64,000 bases of DNA, from the NCBI GenBank assembly GCA_001662425.1, contig BDDC01000002.1, positions 188,245 to 252,244 of the forward strand, given 5' to 3'. This document shows positions 57,704 to 64,000 of the stretch, piece by piece. The notes beneath the pieces are model-generated. The model did not search any database. It saw nothing but the letters and a program-made list of their open reading frames with translations, and was not told where the DNA came from. Each line of letters opens with the position of its first letter. Position 1 is the first letter of the stretch. The DNA comes from Chlamydomonas sphaeroides. Taxonomy: Eukaryota > Chlorophyta > Chlorophyceae > Chlamydomonadales > Chlamydomonadaceae. Both the position numbers and the translations under genes were made by a program.

Positions 57704-58436
57704 GTGCAGCGTGCGATGGCACGGAGGCAAGATGAGCTAAGCGCAACGCGGCGCGTGGCTACATTGGTATGGGTGCCCTTGCATGGACGCGGGTATGGAT
57801 AGGACTCGGCACGTCGGCAGCGAGGCTCGGCGTTGCGGCGGGCAGACGGAGGCAGGGCGTGTCACGGAGCTGAGTCATGTGCACTGGCTGGTAGCGCCGC
57901 TGGCGAACAGCAGTCAGGGGACCGGTGATGCCAGGTAGGGAGTGCGCGCACCCGGGTACCACTCCAGCCTGGACCGTGGTCCGTGGTGACTCGCGAGCTA
58001 CGGCCGCAGCGTCGGGCAGCCGCTGGCGAGCTACACCCGAAGAAGAAGAATTCGTTACCCCGACAAGCGAACGCCACCCAAGGCGCAAGGCCCGGCCGAC
58101 GGCGTGGGGCACGAGGGGCGGCACACGCTGAGCGGGGTAGGGTGCTTCGCTCTGCGGATTGGGCTGTAGGCTAGCGCGCTGGGCGTTGCGCGCCGCAGTC
58201 TCTCGCGGTGAGCATGGCATCTTGTGCTTGTTGCTCGTAAGGGCGACGGCCCGCCGTCGGGGCACTGGCATTGCGCGATACTTACAGCGTCCCAGGCACA
58301 GACGGCCAGCACAAGCAGCGTCAGGGTGGGGCCAGCGGGGGGCCTGTGTGGGACCATGGGCCATGGCCGAGCCATGCGATGAAGCGCCTCGCCCATTCCC
58401 TCGTGACTACGCATGTTGCTCCGGGTCGCGAGCCCC
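57704..58436. other. Short region between convergent genes, partly repeat-derived
   Basis: Around 58270-58340 (minus) it shares gacgctgcttgtgctgg-type sequence with 49010-49060 and 54930-54975. No gene seen. Confidence 0.5.
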
Positions 58437-61400
58437 CTACTGCTGCACCATGACGCCCCACTCGGGCGCGCGGTGGTCGAGCGCAAGCACCTGCGCGGCA
58501 CGGGGCGGGCGTGAACAGAGGGGACCGGGCGGCGCTCCATGAAACTGCAGTAACCTCCGGCTCTGCGTCTCCGGGAGCTACAACATTGCACTCCGCCCTT
58601 GGCAAAGCTGCCTGCCTGAGCCCCGCCCTTATCAAAACCTGGCCGGGATTGGGCCTGTCCGCTGCCGCGTTGCTGTCTTCTCCGGCGGCTAGGGCCATAC
58701 CCCGGCCCCGTCCCTCACTGCCATGCCCCCAAGGCGAGCGGCAAAGCTCGGTGGCAGGGCCCCGGCCCATGACTGCCACGCGTACGGGTTCCAGCGCTGC
58801 CCCCGGCTGCAGTGACCACCGCCGCGCCCTGCGCGGCCCTGCCCGCCGCCTCCCCACCTGAACCAGCCAGTGCGCTACCAGGTCGCTCTCCCCGCGCCGC
58901 GTGTGGGCCGTTGCCACCACACGCGCCAGCTCCCCCCACAGCTCCAGCGGCCCGCCCGGCAGCCGGGAGGCCAGGGGGCCGGCCTGCGGCCGCGACGGGG
59001 CAGAGAGCGAAGGCGGAGGAAAGGGGTCTTCAGCACGGATGGCGACCTAGAGGTGCAAGGATGTGTGACCCGTTCCAGCAGCCGGCGGCTGGCAGCACGA
59101 CAGCCCGGCGTGCGGTCCGGTTTGCGCGCGGTGTGCTGCTTGGCTGCGGCAGCGGCCGCCCTCTCCTCGAGCCGGCGCCAACCCCTAGGCGTACCGTAAA
59201 AAGTCCGAAGCTTGCCGCTGCCGGGCCCAAGCGGATGCACGACTCACCGGCCCCCTGCCCCCAGCCCGGCTGCCGGCTCTTACCGGGAGGTCCACGTACC
59301 GCCCCGCCGCCTCCGCCGCGCTCAGCACTGCGCCCCGCCGGTCCACGTCCACGTACAGCTCGGCCCCAGCGGCCCCGGCTGCTGGCCCCACGCCGGCCCC
59401 GGGCGCCACCGCCGCCACCAACCACACGTCGATTGGCGGAGACAGCGCCAGCGTGCGACCCGCCTGCGCAGCCGGTTAGGTGGGCAGCGCGGCATGAAAC
59501 AGCCGAGCGAGCGGCGCGGGGTGGGCAGCTTGGGCGAGTGCGCGGACTGGGAGCGCTGGCGCGGGATGTGGTGGATGTGGGGTGATCAAGGCTGGCCGCG
59601 TGTGCTCCTGCACGCCAGAGCCCTGTGCCGCCACCTGCCGCCACCGCACCTGCCGGGCCACCACCTCTGCGGGCAGGCCGTGCAGCGACGCAGGGCCTGC
59701 GGCAAACAACGCAGGGGCCGGAGCGAGGGGTGCATGGCGGCAGCGAGTTTAAGGGTTGCAAGGGCGTGGCGCTGGAGCGTGCGCGCGAACCTGGCGCCCT
59801 CGCCCATGTGCACGTGCACACCACCCTGTTCGTCGGCCGGGCCGGAGCAAGCCCCGGCCGCCTGAGTCATGCGTCCTGAGTCATGCGCCCTGCCGTACTC
59901 GTGCCCTGCCTGGCTCACCCTCCGCGACCGCCGGCGCGCCGCCGCCCACCGCCTTGACGGGCGCCGCCGCCAGCCCCAGCCGCCGCGCCACGGAGCAGAA
60001 CAGCGCCGCCAGGCTGAGCGGGATGCCGCGCCGCCGTGTGAGAACCTGGGGCGGTGCCGGGGGCAGCGACAGGGGTTGACCGCCACGTCAGCAGACAGTG
60101 TGTGAGCGGCGCGTGTTGGGGGGTGCGTGTAGCGGCCGCCGCAGCGGCGGCGTGGCGAGGCGGCGGCAGGGGCTGCGTGGCCTAGCGGCGCCTCGGCACC
60201 TGGCGTCTTGGGCCGTCCAGGGGCTGCGACGGCTGGTGGTCGGCCGCTGCAACGGTACAACCATGTAGAGCCGCGGCGCTGAAGACGCAGCGCGGCCCCT
60301 GGCTGCAGCCTCCCGCCTCAAATGGCTCGCACACTGCCAGCGGGCCCTGCGGCGCTCGAGCGGCTGCCCGCCCCGCCAGCCCACGTCCTCGCCCGCTGGC
60401 GCGGGGAGCATCGGGGCTGCGGTTCCCCCTGACGCCGACGCGCTGTTCCTGCCGTCCTGCCAACCCACATGCTCGCCTCTTCCCGCCCCCCCGTCGCCCT
60501 GCCGACCCACATGAGGCCCCTAACCATTCCCTTTCCTCTGCTGACCCACATGCCCGCCATTTCCCTCCGCGCCCGCCGACCCACATGCGGCAGCAGCGCC
60601 GGCGCCAGTCCGTCGTACACCCACTCGACCGGCTCGTGCCGAAACTTGCGCACGCCGAACAGCTCCTGCGCCGCAGGAGAGACGCACGGGCGCACAGCAT
60701 GAGGCGCCGGGGCGCGCACGGGCGGGTGTCCCCATCCCCGGTTCCTCGTCACGCTGACCCGGCCTCCTAGCCTGGCGCGTGTGCAGCCGCTGCACGGTCG
60801 TAGCCCGGCTACGCTGCTCCTCGGGCTCACCTGGCTGATGGCTTCAAGCTGCTGCCGCAGCCTCACCCCGCCGCTGCCGCCGCCGCCACCACCGGCACTA
60901 CCGCTGCCACCACCCCCTGACGACCTCGGGAACAACCCCGGATGTGCGGCCGCCACCGCCGCCGCTAGCTCGTCCAGCTGCCGCCGAGCCGCCGCCACGC
61001 GCTCCGACGTCAGCGGCGCCGGCAGCCCCGGTGCTGTGACGGAGCCGCCGGAGCTCGACGCCGCCGCCTCTCCAGCTGTCCCAGCGACGTGCGGCCCAGC
61101 GGCGCCGTCGGCGCGGCCTGGGCCTTCGCCGTCGGGCCCTTCGCCGTCGGGCTCTGCGTCGAAATCCTCCAGCACCAGGTGGTTGGCTTCGTACAACCGC
61201 TCAACCAGCAAGGAACCTTCCTCTAGCGCCGCCGACAGCTGCTCCAGCTTCGACGCAAGTCCCTCGCTGGCTGCGGCGCCGCCGGCCGCTGGCGAGCCGG
61301 CGGCGTTATGCCCGCCTCTGGGAAGCGGTGAACGTGGCCGGTGCGACCATGACGAGCACAGCTGCGACCAGTAGCGTAGCGCCTGTGTATGTATCGATGA

Positions 61401-61770
61401 GGTGGTGGTGGTGGGGGGGTTGGGTTGGGTTTCGTGGTGGGGGCTGCGGCAGACATTGGTCAGCGTGGCACTCGTGGCCTTGACCCCGCCCCTGCGCCGC
61501 GGTCCTCACCTCGCGTGTCTCCTCTTCGGTGTCCCGCAGCACACGAAGCTGTTGCTGCAGCTGCCGGATGGCACGGAAGCCGTCGCCCTCACGCTGCGTG
61601 AGCGAGCCGGGGTCGACGGGCAAACGGAACGCGGACCGCAGGTACTGCGCCGCGTCCAGCTGCGGGGCGTCGCTCGAAGATATGACGCCAACTAAAGGGA
61701 TATGCTCGCGGTGGAACTCGCGACGAGCTCGGTGGAGTAGTCGGTACAGGCGGATGGCGACAGGCCCCAT
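58437..61770 (-). CDS. LYR-motif + SirB1/transglutaminase-like domain protein
   Basis: Eight exons, high to low: 61510-61770, 60831-61382, 60585-60665, 59919-60045, 59650-59696, 59284-59463, 58858-58983, 58437-58490; 475 aa, phases matching, TAG at 58437-58439. Exon 1 looks like a Complex1_LYR domain: MGPVAIRLYRLLHRARREF (LYR at 8-10, Phe19), then AAQYLRSAFRLPVD and a helix ending RQLQQQLRVL. LYR proteins bind the mitochondrial acyl carrier protein in Fe-S and respiratory-complex assembly. Residues about 272-430 fit the SirB1/Transglut_core2 family: ELFGVRKFRHEPVEWV, then VLTRRRGIPLSLAALFCSVA (299-318), RRLGLAAAPVKAVGG, ELYVDVDRRGAVLS. SirB1 domains also occur in FBXO21-type proteins. A Gly/Ser/Ala-rich linker joins the parts. 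Exon 7 and its introns have decayed copies elsewhere in the window. Confidence 0.7.
60462..60590 (-). repeat. Four tandem copies of the exon 3 splice donor
   Basis: acccacatg, the reverse complement of catgtgggt, recurs at about 60463, 60505, 60544 and 60579. The last is the real donor of exon 60585-60665; spacing is 35-42 bp. Confidence 0.75.
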
Positions 61771-62058
61771 CCTTGCCTACCGGCGCGTGTGCACGGGTAT
61801 TTCGAGCAGAAAGCGCTGGGTGTAGGACTGGGTGTATAGATACAGTAAGTGGTTTGGCGGAGTCGTGGGTGCATGGCGTGCAAGTCGCTTCCGCAACAAG
61901 GGCTCTCGATCACTCAATCACTGCCCAACGCGCACGTCGCCGAGCGGCCCACATAGCAGACACTCACAGGCAGTTGACTGAGCTGCGCCGCACGACAGAA
62001 CTCACCGATCACAGCTAGCGCTGGGCATTGACATCGCGGTGTTGGGAGGAAAGGAGCC
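61771..62058. promoter_or_regulatory. Shared divergent promoter region, LYR-SirB1 (-) / small protein (+)
   Basis: 288 bp between the two start codons. No clear TATA box seen. Confidence 0.4.
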
Positions 62059-62912
62059 ATGTCTTACCTACAGCGCTTTTGTCAGGTGCGCGCGATGCAA
62101 GCGCACGTCGGGCTGTGCTTGCTTGTCGTTGTCCGCTGACATCAGCGATGTGTCGGTGCGCAGTCTTCGTCGCTCCGACAAGCGGCGGCCTCCTGGCGCG
62201 CTGGTGAGCCTCAGTTCAGCGCATGTCGGCGACCACCAGCGCAGACGCGCGTCTGGTGCACAGCTTGCCACGCCACGCCGGTCCCAAACCCCTCCGCGCG
62301 AAACCCCTGCTGCCCGCTTCCATGCCATACACCTCTCTTGTCGTCCCCCCGCCACTTCCCGCGACGTGCAGGCGTGACGCAGCTGCAGGCCGCGCGCGCC
62401 GCCATGGCCGCCTCGCACCGCCTCGCCGCCACGCCGCTGTTTGCGGTGCCGTCGGCGCCGGCGCCCGTGTCCGGCTTCTCCAGCGGCCCCTCCATCCCCA
62501 CCTCCTTCGCCGCGGCCGGCGTCATGTCGCCCGGAGCCGGCTCGAGTGAGTCCATTGTGGCACGGGCTGGGAGGGCGTCGCGTACAGGTGCTCGCTGATG
62601 AGGGGCCGGTGTCCAGCGCAAATTCAAAGGGCTGCTATCCAGAATGGGTTTTCCGTATCCCCTGAGGCGGGCCGATGGTGAATACGTCGTCATGGCGCCT
62701 GGTGGTCTCGGGCATCCGTTTGCCTGTTGCCGCAAGCCCCCAAAGCTGACCCAGCCCCGCGCTGCCTCTGCCCGTGCGCGCCGCGCCCCGCAGCGGCCGC
62801 CGTGGAGGGAGGTGAGGCCGGAGAGGGAGGCAACAGCCTAGGCGGCGCTTCCCACAAAGGAACCTTAGAGTCAGGATGCAGACCATTGCGAAAACGCCGC
62901 AAACGCTTCTAG
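62059..62912 (+). CDS. Small protein of unknown function with basic C-terminus
   Basis: Four exons with matching phases: 62059-62085, 62146-62203, 62372-62545, 62794-62912; 125 aa. The start context is ggaggaaaggagccATG. The N-terminus (MSYLQRFCQRCVGAQSSSLR...ASWRAG) is Arg/Ser/Ala-rich without acids, like an organelle presequence. The middle is Ala/Ser/Pro-rich (AATPLFAVPSAPAPVSGFSS). The end is GCRPLRKRRKRF, a possible nuclear signal or RNA-binding tail. No family recognised. The mutual phase agreement of four exons with good GT-AG sites is the main support. Confidence 0.45.
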
Positions 62913-64000
62913 CGGCGGCTACTTTTTTTCTTCTTTCCTTGCTTCATGCCAGCGCAGCGCACGTGACGGGCGGGCGTAGATGCTGCGGGGGGTTTGGAGC
63001 GTGTGGCTATGATCTGTGCTGGCTTACCGTGTGAGGTGTGTGCGGGAGCACGGCGCGTCGGTGCGTGCCAGGGCCGCCGTGCTGTGGCGGTAGCGCCGGC
63101 GGCGCCGGCAGCGCGTTGTGCAGGGCAGCGGCCGATTGGCGGCCTCCGCTGGCCCGCATGTGCGCGCGAGCCAGGCCTACTCAGCTGCTGTGCGGTGTGG
63201 CTTATGTGCTCATGTGTACTGTGGTCGGCCAAGCACCAGGCACCAGCTGGTGGTGTCGGCAGAAGAGGCGTATTGCCGGCGGCTGGTTCGTGGCTGCTCA
63301 GGAGGGCTGGCTAGCAGAGGTGCGCTGCGGTGCGGGAGTGCCTGCTGCGTAGACCAACGAAAGCAGCTTGGGCCCCCGTGCAGGAGGCAGTTCTCTGCGG
63401 TACGGGCTCAAGGGGGGTGGCACCGTTGGCTCTCGGGGAGCTCTGGGTCTGGCACGGTTGCCGTGCCCTGGCCGTCGGGGTCAGAAATTGCCGCTGACCC
63501 TCAATTGGTGGGGGTTGTTTGGTACCGGTTCAACGCTTTTGTCATGACGAGGGTGGCTGCGAGAGACGGGTGGCAACCCTGGTCCTGTAAGGCACCACGC
63601 CGGTCGGGGGTTCGTGTCTCTGTACCGCTGCCTGAGTGCCTGGCCGACGGACTCGCATGGTAGCAGCATTGCGATCGAATTGCACAAGCTTCGTAGCGCC
63701 AGAAGGAGGTCACAGTTGCAGTCGCTTGCACGCCGACACGATAGCAGCGCGTCACAGAAGTAGTTAACGCTGTGCTAGCGAGTTCAATTGCCATGTCACA
63801 GCAACTGGGCCTCCGCACGGGTCGCAGACTGCTGCACAAACCGGGTGCGTCGCTCGCATGCGGTCATACTTCACAGCTCTCATACACTCGCAATGCTCAG
63901 ATCACCACATATTTCCTGACCCATCGCAGCTCGACACACCCCGCATCTGCCCGGGGGCACCCACGCACCCGGCTCGGCGTGCCCATCCCGGCGAGCGACC
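62913..64000. other. No supportable gene at right edge
   Basis: Near 63540-63640 there is a tRNA-like B box (ggttcgtgtct at 63609), but no convincing cloverleaf. Confidence 0.4.

Noticed and set aside
63540..63640. tRNA-like or SINE-like B box (ggttcgtgtct)
   Set aside because: No convincing A box, cloverleaf or acceptor stem could be drawn on either strand.
1..64000. CRISPR arrays, bacterial operons, insertion sequences or viral genes
   Set aside because: No spaced direct-repeat arrays, transposase or integrase motifs, or viral proteins were seen; gene structure is eukaryotic throughout.

Overview
This window looks like nuclear DNA of a green alga of the Chlamydomonas/Volvox group (Volvocales). 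It is very GC-rich, nearly every gene is cut by many short GT-AG introns, coding sequence is rich in GCN/GGN/CAG codon runs, and simple repeats are common. Gene content is eukaryotic: AP2 transcription factor, SNAP-25 type SNARE, complex I ferredoxin-like subunit, ABCG transporter, plant-type PI4K gamma. Two N gaps (11066-11434 and 32201-32592) interrupt it. All gene models were built by hand from splice signals, reading phase and family knowledge. In the models called complete, the residue counts and phases of all exons close exactly.

Layout. 0-5.6 kb: an F-box protein with two PAN/Apple-like units (+), then an incompletely resolved gene (+). 8.0-15.1 kb: a large, low-complexity AP2 transcription factor (+). 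17.5-21.6 kb: a divergent pair, a SNAP-25-like Qb/Qc SNARE (-) and a mitochondrial complex I ferredoxin-like protein (+). 22.8-43.5 kb: three head-to-tail minus-strand genes: a GT92-like glycosyltransferase (12 exons), an ABCG half-transporter (23 exons) and an SLC22/sugar-porter-like MFS transporter (12 exons). 44-50 kb: gene-poor and repeat-rich, with a small heptad-repeat protein gene that ends in a long hairpin. 50.1-53.1 kb: a PI4K gamma lipid kinase (+), flanked by inverted copies of a dispersed repeat. 55.9-57.7 kb: an NHL-BTB gene broken by several frameshifts (+). 58.4-62.9 kb: a second divergent pair, a LYR + SirB1/transglutaminase-like protein (-) and a small basic-tailed protein (+).

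The genes do not form a pathway. Several are membrane or trafficking functions (SNARE, PI4K, ABCG, MFS, glycosyltransferase), but eukaryotic neighbours need not be related.

The most unusual signal is structural. Introns of at least six of the multi-exon genes carry degenerate second copies of the adjacent exon edge, including the splice site, usually 85-140 bp from the real one. One ABCG intron is bounded by such a direct repeat, as expected if introns here arise or grow by short local tandem duplication. Other points of interest are a 14-nt microexon encoding the Walker B DEPT motif, a strongly supported GC-AG intron, a cysteine-free ferredoxin-like protein, a LYR-SirB1 fusion and a 33-bp hairpin across a stop codon.
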